From: Gilliamella bombicola
GTDB taxonomy: Bacteria; Pseudomonadota; Gammaproteobacteria; Enterobacterales; Orbaceae
DNA length: 64,000 nucleotides
Assembly: GCF_900094945.1 (NCBI RefSeq)
Contig: NZ_FMAQ01000001.1
Span: forward strand, 62,001-126,000
Reading direction: 5' to 3'
In this document: piece by piece, positions 55,746 through 64,000 of the stretch
How positions within the stretch are numbered: the stretch's first letter is position 1
Layout of the letters: each line of letters opens with the position of its first letter
Program-made: the position numbers and the translations under genes
Notes under the pieces: generated by a model
Databases searched by the model: none
Told to the model about the DNA's origin: nothing
What the model saw: only the letters and a program-made list of their open reading frames with translations

Positions 55746-58286
55746 TCAGAATAGTTCTGATGTATTGCCTTCAGAGTCGATGACTTTGGTGCCTACTTCT
55801 TGTGTTGCATAACCCGTTGGCTCAGTGCCCTTTATAAAATATTCTGACATGGTTTTTGAACCTGAGTTTGGTAATAATCCTGTTTTTTGATCAATCGTGA
55901 CCGAAATAACATTTTCAGGTTTGACATCTTCTTTTACGGGAACATCTTTTAGGGCGACTTTCATATAATCGACCCATACTGGGTTTGCCGTTACGGCACC
56001 GGCTTCGGCTCGGAATGTTCGGCCTAAATCACGTCGGTGGTCATCAAACCCCATCCAAACAGTGGTAACAATATTACCACCAAATCCAGAAAACCAGACG
56101 TCTTTAGACGCGTTGGTGGTACCTGTTTTACCACCTACGTCTTTTCGACCTAATGCTTTTACGCGCCATGCAGTTCCTTGCCAATCTGAGCCACCAAATA
56201 CAATAGATCGAAGTCCATCTTTCATGATATACGCAATACCACTATTGACTGTGTGTGGAGCATATTTTGGTGTAACATCTGTATTTTTTTCGTCTGGATT
56301 GATGTCAGGTAATACTAAATTGTCGTCAGCTTTAAGGTTAGCTTGTTCTGGCTCTTCGCTATCTGATTCGTTCGATTCATTTTCGACACTGTCTAATGCC
56401 ACAGATTTAGTACCCGCTGTACCGATATCGTCATTACAGTCGTGACAAGCAATCACAGGTTGATGTTGATATATGGTGCCTGCACCATTGTTGTATTCTA
56501 TCTTTTCAATCAAATATGGCGTAATTAGGTAACCGCCATTAGTGATAACAGAATAAGCTCTTGCAACTTGTAGTGGTGTAAACGATGCCGAACCTAACGC
56601 TAATGACTCGTTATGCGAGATGTTTTCTTTAGGGAAGCCAAAACGCTCTAAATACTCTGCTGCATAATCGATCCCTATAGCGCGCAATGCCCTGACCATC
56701 ATTACATTTTTAGACATTCCAAGGCCGATTCTTAACCGTAATGGCCCCGCATAAGTTGGCGGTGAATTTTTGGGGCGCCATGTTTCACTACCCGTTGAGC
56801 GGACAATAGGTGCGTCATTGAGTAGTGTCGCCATTGTCAAACCTTGCTCTAAAGTGGCGGTATAAATAAATGGCTTTATGTTCGAGCCTAATTGCCTTAA
56901 GGCTTGTGTAGCGCGATTAAATTTGCTTAAGTTAAAATCGTAACCCCCAACAATGGCTTTGATTGCACCATTGTCGGAATCAAGTGATACAAGTGCAGCA
57001 TTAACCGCTGGAATTTGTGCGAGTCCCCAGTTGTCGTCCGATTTTTTAACCCAAATAAGCTGCCCTACTTTGAGAGTATCCGACACTTTTTTCGGGAATG
57101 CGCCTTGTCGTGAGTCACTAATAAATGGACGTGCCCATTTCATATCTTGGTAGCTAATAGTAATATTACTTTTATCGGTTAATACTGCGGTGGCTTCTTG
57201 ATCTGATACGGCTATGATCACCGCTGGGCACATGCCGCTATAGCATATATATTTGTTAAGTGTTTGTTGGATCTTTTCAGGATCCCATGCCGTTTCATTC
57301 GGTTGCCATAGGACTTTTTCAGGACCACGGTAGCCATGTCTGATGTCATAATCGATAATATTTTTTTGAACCGCTTCTGTCGCCGCTATTTGGTCAGTTT
57401 TTGAGATAGTCGTGTAGACTTTGTAGCCGTCGGTGTAAGCATTTTCGCCAAATTTATCATACATAAATTGTCGCGCCATTTCGGCAACATAAGGCGCTGA
57501 AAATTCGATTTGTGGCGAATGATAGCTTGTGCCAAGAGGTTTTTTAATGGCTTCGTTGTATTGAGCTTGGGTGATATAGGATTGATCTAACATGCGTCCT
57601 AAAACCCAATTACGTCTAGTTAGTGCACGATCTGGGTGTGCAACTGGATTATATGCCGATGGTGCATTAGGTAAGCCCGCTAATAAAGCTGCTTCGTCAA
57701 TGGTTAATTGCTCAGGTGTTTTGCCAAAAAAGGTATAAGATGCTGCTGCAACGCCATATGCTCTTGAGCCAAAGTTGATCATGTTAAGGTATAAAGCCAT
57801 GATTTCTTCTTTTGATAGCTCTTTTTCCATGCGGATAGCAAGGATGATTTCTTTGGCTTTACGTGCGATGCTCTTTTCAGGCGTTAGGAAGAAGTTTTTC
57901 GCAACTTGTTGAGTAATGGTACTACCGCCTTGAGAAAATCCTTTATGCTTCAAACCAATATACATCGCTCGAACAATACCAATCGGGTCAATACCAAAAT
58001 GTTCGTAAAAACGGGCATCTTCTGTTGCAATAACTGCGTTAACCACCGTTGGAGGAATTTCGTTATATTTTAATGGTGTTCTGCGTCGTTCACCAAAAAT
58101 AGCAATTAATTCACCGTCTTTGCTTAGCACTTGCATTGGTGTTTGTAAGCGAATATCTTTTAATGTTGCAACGTCGGGAAGTTCCTTTGAATAATAAGCA
58201 TAACCGGCAATGCCAATAACTAAAGCACAAAGAAATAAACCGATGAATAATTTTAGAATAAATTTCAAAACTCTAACAAATATCAC
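55746..58286 (-). CDS. mrcA: penicillin-binding protein 1A
   Basis: An 846-aa class A PBP. An N-terminal membrane anchor is followed by a GT51 transglycosylase domain (ATEDARFYEHFGIDPIGI, GGSTITQQVAKNFFLTPEKS), an OB-like insert, and a transpeptidase domain with the active Ser in GSNIKPFIYTATLEQG and KTGTT near the C-terminus. It polymerises and crosslinks peptidoglycan. Confidence 0.96.
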   Translation of the reverse strand: MIFVRVLKFILKLFIGLFLCALVIGIAGYAYYSKELPDVATLKDIRLQTPMQVLSKDGELIAIFGERRRTPLKYNEIPPTVVNAVIATEDARFYEHFGIDPIGIVRAMYIGLKHKGFSQGGSTITQQVAKNFFLTPEKSIARKAKEIILAIRMEKELSKEEIMALYLNMINFGSRAYGVAAASYTFFGKTPEQLTIDEAALLAGLPNAPSAYNPVAHPDRALTRRNWVLGRMLDQSYITQAQYNEAIKKPLGTSYHSPQIEFSAPYVAEMARQFMYDKFGENAYTDGYKVYTTISKTDQIAATEAVQKNIIDYDIRHGYRGPEKVLWQPNETAWDPEKIQQTLNKYICYSGMCPAVIIAVSDQEATAVLTDKSNITISYQDMKWARPFISDSRQGAFPKKVSDTLKVGQLIWVKKSDDNWGLAQIPAVNAALVSLDSDNGAIKAIVGGYDFNLSKFNRATQALRQLGSNIKPFIYTATLEQGLTMATLLNDAPIVRSTGSETWRPKNSPPTYAGPLRLRIGLGMSKNVMMVRALRAIGIDYAAEYLERFGFPKENISHNESLALGSASFTPLQVARAYSVITNGGYLITPYLIEKIEYNNGAGTIYQHQPVIACHDCNDDIGTAGTKSVALDSVENESNESDSEEPEQANLKADDNLVLPDINPDEKNTDVTPKYAPHTVNSGIAYIMKDGLRSIVFGGSDWQGTAWRVKALGRKDVGGKTGTTNASKDVWFSGFGGNIVTTVWMGFDDHRRDLGRTFRAEAGAVTANPVWVDYMKVALKDVPVKEDVKPENVISVTIDQKTGLLPNSGSKTMSEYFIKGTEPTGYATQEVGTKVIDSEGNTSELF

Positions 58287-58524
58287 AAATCTTTCCTATA
58301 TTCATTTTTAGGCAAAATAGTGGCATCAGAATTTTCTGCGCCAATATTCATCAATCTTTAGATAAGGATCTTCATTTTGGCATTTAAAAAAATGCGAATG
58401 TTTGATCTCTCATTGATTAAATCATACAAAATTGTGGGCATTATCTCCCATCTTTTGTTTTATTTTAAGCAATTTTTATCTGGATCATGAAATAATTCTA
58501 TTTTAACTTAATAGAGCAAGCATT

Positions 58525-58929
58525 ATGTGGAGCACACAACTTAGCATATCAAAGCAACAATTATGCATTGCAACGCTTTTTTATTCAGTGCTAATAATAC
58601 TTTGTTGCGTTTTGTTTGCTGATACGACTTTAAATTGTTATACCTTTATTATCATTCCATTATTGATAATAGAATGGTGGCGCTGTCTATACTATTTGCA
58701 AACAATTAAAGGCGAATTTGCGTTATTTCACTATATCAATCAACTATATTGGCACAAACAGCGCTGGTATTTGATGCATAAACCATTGATATTCCGTTAT
58801 GTTGTTATTTTAAATTTAAAATCTCGACGCGATGGTAAATATGGTACGCTTTGGTTAATGATTGATAACTTTCAGCCTCATGATTGGCGAACATTACGTT
58901 ATTATCTAAAAAAAATTGAATTAAATTGA
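58525..58929 (+). CDS. YgfX/CptA-like membrane protein
   Basis: A 134-aa protein with two N-terminal membrane helices and a C-terminal soluble part ending GTLWLMIDNFQPHDWRTLRYYLKK, which resembles the LWL-D-W-LRR end of YgfX/CptA. Its usual partner sdhE (ygfY) is not adjacent, so the assignment is moderate. Family members inhibit cell-division proteins in E. coli. Confidence 0.5.
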   Translation: MWSTQLSISKQQLCIATLFYSVLIILCCVLFADTTLNCYTFIIIPLLIIEWWRCLYYLQTIKGEFALFHYINQLYWHKQRWYLMHKPLIFRYVVILNLKSRRDGKYGTLWLMIDNFQPHDWRTLRYYLKKIELN

Positions 58930-58975
58930 CACAACTCCATATTTTATTAAAAATTTACCTGAAAGAGCCGTTTCA

Positions 58976-59212
58976 CTAATGTGATTTTTTAATCCAGTAT
59001 TGATATGGTTCAGATTCTATCTGCGATGAGAGTAATTCGTGATCCATATGGCGGCAAAAGCTAGGGACATCGCGAGTTGTGGCAAAGTCATCAGCAATAA
59101 CATGAAGAACTTGCCCTATGGCAAGTTCTCGAATGGATTTTCTTATTAACATGATCGGTTCAGGACAACGCAATCCAAGCGTATTGAGTTCTTTGTCGAT
59201 AGTTATATTCAT
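58976..59212 (-). CDS. tusA: sulfurtransferase TusA
   Basis: A 78-aa TusA: catalytic Cys16 in [35 protein letters not shown], and the C-terminal YQYWIKK. It relays persulfide sulfur for tRNA 2-thiouridine formation. It lies 17 bp after yigL. Confidence 0.94.
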   Translation of the reverse strand: MNITIDKELNTLGLRCPEPIMLIRKSIRELAIGQVLHVIADDFATTRDVPSFCRHMDHELLSSQIESEPYQYWIKKSH

Positions 59213-59229
59213 TTTAGTCTATTTGATAA

Positions 59230-60033
59230 TTATAAAAATAGTTTACTTAGATAATGAGGCACAGCGTCTTGTGCATTTGAGCCGATGACCTCTAATTCTG
59301 GCAATAATGCCTTTAATTCAGAGCTACCGTTTTCCATTATACATCCTTTACCGGCGGCTTTTAACATTTCGTAGTCATTCATGCCGTCACCAAAAGCAAT
59401 GCTGTCTTTTAAACTGTAACCCAATTTTTCAACCACTTTTTTTAATGCACTACCTTTAGAGACGTTTTCGGCCATCACTTCAAGGCAGTTTAATGTTGAA
59501 AAAGCAACACTAATTTTATTGCCAAATTTTGCCTCTAACCGATTTTTTAACTGAACAAGGTGTGGGTAAAGTGCATCATCGGTCGTCGTAAAATAAATTT
59601 TAGCAATATCATCGGTTGAAAAATCAAGTGGATTAAATAATTGATAAGTAAACTGTGTATCTCGAAAAAATTCTAATGAAAATGTATCTTCTTTATTAAT
59701 TAACCAATCATCACCACGATATACATGTGTATAAATTAGTGGGTCATCCATGCTCATTTGGGCAATTTCACTAGCAAGTGATGGGGTAATACTTTGGCTA
59801 AAGACTAAATTACCTTGGCTATCATGCACTCTTGCCCCATTTGAAGTTATCATAAAAGCATCAATTTCCATATTTTCGCGCATTTGGGCAACATCAATAT
59901 GGTGTCTTCCTGTTGCAAAAACAAAATGAATGTCTTTTTTGCGTAATGCTTGAAGAACTTGTTTGGTATAAGGTGATAAGCTATGTTCAGGAGTTAATAA
60001 AGTCCCATCTAAATCAGAAGCAACAACATGCAT
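59230..60033 (-). CDS. yigL: HAD-family phosphatase YigL
   Basis: A 267-aa Cof-type HAD hydrolase with nucleophile Asp7 and general acid Asp9 in SDLDGTLL, FATGRHHIDV, MITSNGARVHD, and FGDGMNDYEMLKAAGKGCIM. Along its length it follows E. coli YigL (pyridoxal phosphate and sugar phosphate phosphatase). Same strand as tusA. Confidence 0.92.
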   Translation of the reverse strand: MHVVASDLDGTLLTPEHSLSPYTKQVLQALRKKDIHFVFATGRHHIDVAQMRENMEIDAFMITSNGARVHDSQGNLVFSQSITPSLASEIAQMSMDDPLIYTHVYRGDDWLINKEDTFSLEFFRDTQFTYQLFNPLDFSTDDIAKIYFTTTDDALYPHLVQLKNRLEAKFGNKISVAFSTLNCLEVMAENVSKGSALKKVVEKLGYSLKDSIAFGDGMNDYEMLKAAGKGCIMENGSSELKALLPELEVIGSNAQDAVPHYLSKLFL

Positions 60034-60156
60034 AATATTCTCGACTTTTATAATAAATTGTAATAATAATGGCTAAAAATAATATACTTTGAACAATAAT
60101 TACATATCAAAGCAAAGGCTAAAACAAGTTAAAGTATGATACAACTCCGTTAACAT

Positions 60157-61485
60157 TTACTCAACCAATTGTGGCGTAATAAAAATAACTAACTCGCGTT
60201 TTTGTTGTTTTTTGCTGTTGTGTTTAAATAAATTGCCAATAACAGGCATATCACCAGCACCAGGAACTTTGCGGTTATTGTTAGTATTAACTTGTTGAAA
60301 GATTCCCCCTAAAACGACAGTTTCGCCATTTTTTATTTGCACTTGTGTTTTGATTTCTTGGGTATCAATCGCTAACGCTTCACCACCATCGCTACGTTTT
60401 ATTGAGCGCCCTGCCGTATTTTGTGTAATATATAAATCTAAAATCATGCGATCATCAGACACTATTTTGGGCGTCACTTCTAGCCCCAATACCGCGGGCT
60501 TAAATTCAATTGATGTCGCCCCATTGCTACCACTAGATACCTCGTAAGGAATTTCGGTACCTTGTTTTATTGAAGCCATGTTTTGATTAGCGGTAAGTAA
60601 ATTAGGACTAGCGATAATTTCAAGTTGATTTTCAGATTCAAGTGCTGATAGTTCTAAATTAAGTAAACTGCCCGATAGTTTTGCTAAATTAAACCCCACC
60701 GAGGTAGTAGGATGTGCCACACCAAGGCCAACATCAAACTTATCGAATAATTGTGATGACTTGCCGGTGTACCCCCATTTAATACCGAGCGCTGACATAC
60801 TTTCATCACTCATGGTGACAATATTCGCTGATATATGGACTTGAGGCATGGGTTTATCCAGTGTTTTGATTAATTTTTCGATCTGGTTAAATTGTTTGGT
60901 TAGATCGGTGACGATGAGCGAATTAGTCCGTTTATCGTGTGTGACCTTTCCCCTTTCTGATAATAGCCCTTGCTGTTGAATTGTTTCGATTAAGGTAGTT
61001 GGATCAGCATGGTTAATGGCTATTGATAACGAATTAAGCGGTTGGTTGAGTTCTTGTTCTTTTTGCGCTAATTGTTGTTTTTGCATTAAAATATCTGGAT
61101 CTGGCGCTTTGGATACGAACAGAATATTATCATCAATTTCAGCTTGTAAATTTGCTGAGTCTAATACAATCTTTAACGCTTTATGCCAATCAACATTATT
61201 AAGTTTAATGGTCTGCTTGATTGCTACATCTTCTGACATGACTAAATTCATCTGCTGACTGTCGGCTAATGCCTGTAGGATAATGGCAATATCCGTTTGG
61301 TAAAATGTCATTGAGATATTGTTTTTCTGTTCGGCATTTACTGATTGATCAATATTGGCATGACTAGCATTTATACCAATAATAAAAAAAATAGAAATAA
61401 TTACGTTTGCCAAATTGATTTTGGCTTGAGTAACTCGACTAATATAGTGGTTTAGCCGTTGTTTTTTGGTGTTGTTGTTATTCAT
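60157..61485 (-). CDS. hofQ: secretin HofQ/PilQ-like
   Basis: An outer-membrane secretin of 442 aa. A signal sequence (VIISIFFIIGINASHA) follows a basic start, then an STN/AMIN-like domain (SMTFYQTDIAIILQALAD), a secretin N-domain (HDKRTNSLIVTD), and the C-terminal secretin gate (PNLLTANQNMASIKQGTEIPYEV, NGETVVLGGIFQQ, PVIGNLFKH). The open frame extends to 61608, but ATG 61485 overlaps the hofP end as expected for the operon. It exports the competence pseudopilus or takes up DNA. Confidence 0.88.
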   Translation of the reverse strand: MNNNNTKKQRLNHYISRVTQAKINLANVIISIFFIIGINASHANIDQSVNAEQKNNISMTFYQTDIAIILQALADSQQMNLVMSEDVAIKQTIKLNNVDWHKALKIVLDSANLQAEIDDNILFVSKAPDPDILMQKQQLAQKEQELNQPLNSLSIAINHADPTTLIETIQQQGLLSERGKVTHDKRTNSLIVTDLTKQFNQIEKLIKTLDKPMPQVHISANIVTMSDESMSALGIKWGYTGKSSQLFDKFDVGLGVAHPTTSVGFNLAKLSGSLLNLELSALESENQLEIIASPNLLTANQNMASIKQGTEIPYEVSSGSNGATSIEFKPAVLGLEVTPKIVSDDRMILDLYITQNTAGRSIKRSDGGEALAIDTQEIKTQVQIKNGETVVLGGIFQQVNTNNNRKVPGAGDMPVIGNLFKHNSKKQQKRELVIFITPQLVE

Positions 61486-61849
61486 TGAGAGGCATTGTCC
61501 ATGATACAGTCTGATGGCAATAATTAGGTAAATCTGCTTGCCAAATAATTTTGTCGTTAAGTAAAGATTGCATATGCCAAGGAAACAAAATGTTTGGCAC
61601 TGTGTCATCGGTTATCGCTAGCCACTGATTATTAGATGATAACCAAATTTGCTGATAAGGTTGATCAATCTGTTTCATTACCCCCCTAAAATGCCAAATT
61701 TGGATCTGCTCAAGCAATTGTTCAGTTTGTTCACTGCATGAAACAGAATAATAAGGTTGAAACGGATCTCGTTCTAAAGGCATATTAGCCTTAAGGTCAA
61801 AACAGATAAAAAAGCATAAACCGATGTATTGATATATATAACGTATCAT
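61478..61849 (-). CDS. hofP: HofP-like protein
   Basis: A 123-aa exported protein of the DUF2531/PilP type: signal peptide at the N-terminus, ERDPFQPYY and a small beta-domain with WHFRGVMKQ and a conserved Cys pair. It overlaps hofO by 4 bp and hofQ by 8 bp. PilP-type proteins tie the inner-membrane complex to the secretin. Confidence 0.75.
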   Translation of the reverse strand: MIRYIYQYIGLCFFICFDLKANMPLERDPFQPYYSVSCSEQTEQLLEQIQIWHFRGVMKQIDQPYQQIWLSSNNQWLAITDDTVPNILFPWHMQSLLNDKIIWQADLPNYCHQTVSWTMPLNE

Positions 61850-62319
61850 TCGTTATCCTTTTTGAACAATAACGTAAACATGATCTGTAACTGTTGATCT
61901 TGTTTGCTGATTTTTAAATTTTGAAAATCAAGAAAATAGAAATCATCCATCAATGACGCAAGCAAATTCATAAAATCAAAGAATTGACCATTTAACTCAA
62001 TATCCCAATTAACGGTTTGGGCTGTTTGATAGCGCTTAAAGGAACTCAACACGAGGTGATGTTGTTCAATCATTTGTGCAAGTTCTTGTTCTGATATTAA
62101 ACTATATAAACTATTTTTACTTGTCTGATAACGCTTCACTTTTGCTTGTAGTAACTCCGTTTCAGTGATTTTTTGCTGATATGTGTTGCTTTTTAATTTT
62201 GCTTGTTGCTCAATGTCGTGAATAAAAAATAGATAAATCATCACAGAAACCGCTAAACAGCATAAAACAGACACCAAATATTGTTGCCAAATTGGGCGAT
62301 AAAAAAAATCACTGTTCAT
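61846..62319 (-). CDS. hofO: HofO/PilO-like protein
   Basis: A 157-aa inner-membrane protein: one transmembrane helix (about 15-33), a coiled coil, and a small periplasmic ferredoxin-like domain (VNWDIELNGQFFDFMNLLASLMDDFYFLDFQNLKI). It overlaps the hofMN gene by 11 bp. PilO partners PilN. Confidence 0.75.
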   Translation of the reverse strand: MNSDFFYRPIWQQYLVSVLCCLAVSVMIYLFFIHDIEQQAKLKSNTYQQKITETELLQAKVKRYQTSKNSLYSLISEQELAQMIEQHHLVLSSFKRYQTAQTVNWDIELNGQFFDFMNLLASLMDDFYFLDFQNLKISKQDQQLQIMFTLLFKKDNE

Positions 62320-63259
62320 CTAAATAAATTTCCATTTCAAAAACTAAGCTCGTTTTATTAGACGAGACGCTATTTATTTGGCTGTTACTGATATTTTTTA
62401 GCGTTAACAGATTTTGATTAAATTTAGTCAATTCAACATAACTAAAGCTTTGTCCGTCGATCCTGATTTTTTGTTGTTCATAATAAAAAGAGTCTAGCCA
62501 AATGACAGAAGGTAACTGTGCCGAAAGTAACAATAAAACATTTTGAATCTGTTTGTGGCTTAATGATGGGTTAGGTAAATAATGAGATAATTCAGCAGTG
62601 AGCTTTTGCACTACCTCTTGCTGTTCTAACAATTTTTGGTCGTAATGTCGTAGCTCATTTCGGGCTTGAATCCAAAGATAACAGAGCAAACAACTGATTA
62701 TACCAATTAAACCCGCAACCACGTAGGTTAATTGTTGCAGGTGCTTTGTTTGCTTTTCTTGACGCCATGGTAAAAAATTAATTTTGGCATTATCGAATTG
62801 ATAACCAGCAAATGTTAATAGCAGTTCATGCTTTTTAAAAAGGTTAATCCAACTTTCAATATAATCACGTTCAACGATCATCACAGTAACATGTTTGTTT
62901 TGTTTAGTTGGATAAACAAAGTCAAAAAGTACCTTTTTAGCAGGCAATTGAAATAATTTATAAATATTAGCTTCAACATATAAAATCAATTCACTTAATT
63001 TTAGCTTTACATCGGGTAAGGTGAGTTGTTGCGTTTGAATTAAATTGATATCTAAATTAAGTTCGTATTGTGTGCGCCTAGTAAATTTTTTTTGTAACTC
63101 ACCAATAAAAAATTCAATATCTGCGGCATTTTGATAATTAAATGCAATTAGGTCATCATTAATGGTCAATGCAGTGTTTTGCTTAGTTATGCCTACTGCC
63201 TTATAGCGTAAAATGGTAGGTTCAACATAAATAATAACGCGTTTTTTATTAAAAACCAT
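62309..63259 (-). CDS. HofM-HofN fusion (PilM/PilN-like)
   Basis: A 316-aa protein joining two genes that are separate in E. coli. Residues 1-165 resemble a shortened PilM/HofM ATPase-like domain (VIIYVEPTILRYKAV, LNLDINLIQTQQLTLPDVKL). Residues 166-316 are PilN/HofN: INFLPWRQ start motif, one membrane helix (VVAGLIGIISCLLCYLW), coiled coil and the LPSVIWLDSFYYEQQKIRIDGQS periplasmic domain. No stop or start lies between them. The actin-like fold of the first part looks incomplete. Confidence 0.75.
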   Translation of the reverse strand: MVFNKKRVIIYVEPTILRYKAVGITKQNTALTINDDLIAFNYQNAADIEFFIGELQKKFTRRTQYELNLDINLIQTQQLTLPDVKLKLSELILYVEANIYKLFQLPAKKVLFDFVYPTKQNKHVTVMIVERDYIESWINLFKKHELLLTFAGYQFDNAKINFLPWRQEKQTKHLQQLTYVVAGLIGIISCLLCYLWIQARNELRHYDQKLLEQQEVVQKLTAELSHYLPNPSLSHKQIQNVLLLLSAQLPSVIWLDSFYYEQQKIRIDGQSFSYVELTKFNQNLLTLKNISNSQINSVSSNKTSLVFEMEIYLDEQ

Positions 63260-63418
63260 GATTGATTAGCTTTTTATTTTTGATAACCGAATCACTTAAT
63301 CATAATGCTAGTTGACTAAATAAAAATAAACAAAAGTGATTTTTGCGAACTATCACCCAAAAAATGTTTAAAATTAAACCGAACGAAGTGGATTTTAGAG
63401 AAATTTAAAAAAAAAAGG

Positions 63419-63446
63419 TTGACTGGAATAAGCCGTGCCTTATAAT
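63419..63446 (+). promoter_or_regulatory. promoter of the tRNA-Val/tRNA-Lys operon
   Basis: TTGACT (63419-63424) and TATAAT (63441-63446) with a 16-base spacer, 17 bases before the first tRNA; the discriminator is GC-rich as in stable RNA promoters. Confidence 0.85.
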
Positions 63447-63463
63447 GCACACCCACACGGTAA

Positions 63464-63539
63464 GGGTGATTAGCTCAGTTGGGAGAGCACCTCCCTTACA
63501 AGGAGGGGGTCACTGGTTCGAACCCGGTATCACCCACCA
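63464..63539 (+). tRNA. valU-like tRNA-Val(TAC): tRNA-Val (TAC anticodon), copy 1
   Basis: 76 bases with encoded CCA. Acceptor gggtgat/atcaccc, D-arm agctcagttgggagagc, anticodon TAC in ccctTACaagg, T-loop gttcgaa. First of three identical copies. Confidence 0.97.
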
Positions 63540-63574
63540 ATCTTTACCGTGACGTTTTAGTAATAAAACACTTG

Positions 63575-63650
63575 GGGTGATTAGCTCAGTTGGGAGAGCA
63601 CCTCCCTTACAAGGAGGGGGTCACTGGTTCGAACCCGGTATCACCCACCA
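63575..63650 (+). tRNA. valX-like tRNA-Val(TAC): tRNA-Val (TAC anticodon), copy 2
   Basis: Identical to copy 1. The 111-bp unit (tRNA plus 35-bp spacer) is repeated exactly. Confidence 0.97.
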
Positions 63651-63685
63651 ATCTTTACCGTGACGTTTTAGTAATAAAACACTTG

Positions 63686-63761
63686 GGGTGATTAGCTCAG
63701 TTGGGAGAGCACCTCCCTTACAAGGAGGGGGTCACTGGTTCGAACCCGGTATCACCCACCA
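63686..63761 (+). tRNA. valY-like tRNA-Val(TAC): tRNA-Val (TAC anticodon), copy 3
   Basis: Identical to copies 1 and 2; its downstream spacer is different and leads to tRNA-Lys. Confidence 0.97.
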
Positions 63762-63770
63762 TCTCTAGAT

Positions 63771-63846
63771 GGGTCGTTAGCTCAGTCGGTAGAGCAGCGG
63801 ACTTTTAATCCGTTGGTCGAGCGTTCGAATCGCTCACGACCCACCA
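63771..63846 (+). tRNA. tRNA-Lys(TTT): tRNA-Lys (TTT anticodon)
   Basis: 76 bases with encoded CCA. Acceptor gggtcgt/acgaccc, anticodon TTT in ggactTTTaatcc. Nine bases after the third tRNA-Val, so one operon. Confidence 0.97.
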
Positions 63847-63907
63847 TTTAATTGCACAAATTCTAAGTAAATCAAATTAATCTAATTAAAACAAAAAAGC
63901 GATGAGA

Positions 63908-64000
63908 ACGCCAGCGTTCGACAAATTTGTCTGGAACAAATTTGAACAACACGCAGTGTTGGCCCCGAAGGGGTGAGGCACACGATGTGCCGAATAATCG
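63908..64000. repeat. string of short hairpins at the window edge
   Basis: Several tight hairpins in a row: gaacgc/gcgttc, gacaaatttgtc palindrome, aacac/gtgtt with a gca loop, cccc/gggg with a gaa loop, and ggcaca/tgtgcc with a cga loop. The segment with two caaatttg motifs also occurs in element copy A at about 9316-9345. It probably begins another hairpin element cut by the window end. Confidence 0.7.

Noticed and set aside
58525-58929. CptA toxin of a toxin-antitoxin pair
   Set aside because: The sequence is YgfX-like, but the sdhE/cptB partner is not adjacent and no antitoxin-like gene is near, so a toxin-antitoxin call is not supported.
63330-63352. Sxy-dependent CRP-S site upstream of the hof operon
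   Set aside because: tgcgaa and atcac half-sites are present, but the spacing does not match a CRP palindrome.

Overview
The window is an AT-rich stretch of a gammaproteobacterial chromosome. Most proteins read like shorter relatives of Escherichia coli proteins, and many E. coli gene neighbourhoods are kept: rnr-rlmB, xseB-ispA-dxs, zapA-6S RNA-fau, ppdA-ppdB-ygdB-ppdC, opgG-opgH, rsmD-yhhL and hofMNOPQ. Base composition, numerous sugar-uptake genes and insect-gut-type accessory genes suggest an Orbaceae member (Gilliamella or a relative). That assignment is an inference from gene content only; there is no rRNA gene in the window.

Layout. 1-9.0 kb: the pyruvate transporter btsT beside its own two-component system btsSR, periplasmic beta-glucosidase bglX, yajQ and dapD. 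9.1-11.5 kb: a repeat-bounded cassette holding a hairpin-rich element and a DUF823-type surface adhesin gene. 11.6-30 kb: core genes (minor pseudopilins, ybfF, RNase II, yecH, opgGH, epmA, rmuC, isoprenoid genes, zapA, 6S RNA, fau, catalase). 29.9-35.5 kb: a PTS operon with an ascorbate-type IIB and IIC, a regulator carrying its own IIA-like domain, a class II aldolase and a P-loop kinase. 36-44 kb: rnr-rlmB, a degraded small membrane protein gene, and purHD. 44-47.3 kb: a gluconate/idonate-like module (idnO homologue, MFS transporter, IdnR/GntR-type repressor) with twin operators. 47.3-54.8 kb: an accessory island bounded by a duplicated tRNA-Gly 3' end. It holds an aldo/keto reductase remnant, an MFS gene, a LysR gene, an IS3-family remnant, two hairpin elements, an orphan type I-F-like mini CRISPR array, and a second adhesin cassette. 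54.8-63.3 kb: tRNA-Gly, yhhL, rsmD, mrcA, a ygfX-like gene, tusA, yigL and the hof operon (with a hofM-hofN fusion). 63.4-64 kb: three identical tRNA-Val genes, tRNA-Lys, and the start of another hairpin string.

The part least explained by known families is a set of related mobile-looking units. A 42-bp repeat occurs eight times, six in one orientation and two in the other. It brackets a hairpin-rich element of about 260 bp (four near-complete copies, one truncated). In two units it also brackets a gene for a secreted DUF823-type adhesin with a hypervariable C-type-lectin-like end. Stem sequences change between element copies while pairing is kept, so the folded form appears to be under selection. 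No transposase, integrase or reverse transcriptase is recognisable in the window, so any mobility or diversification machinery would have to lie elsewhere.
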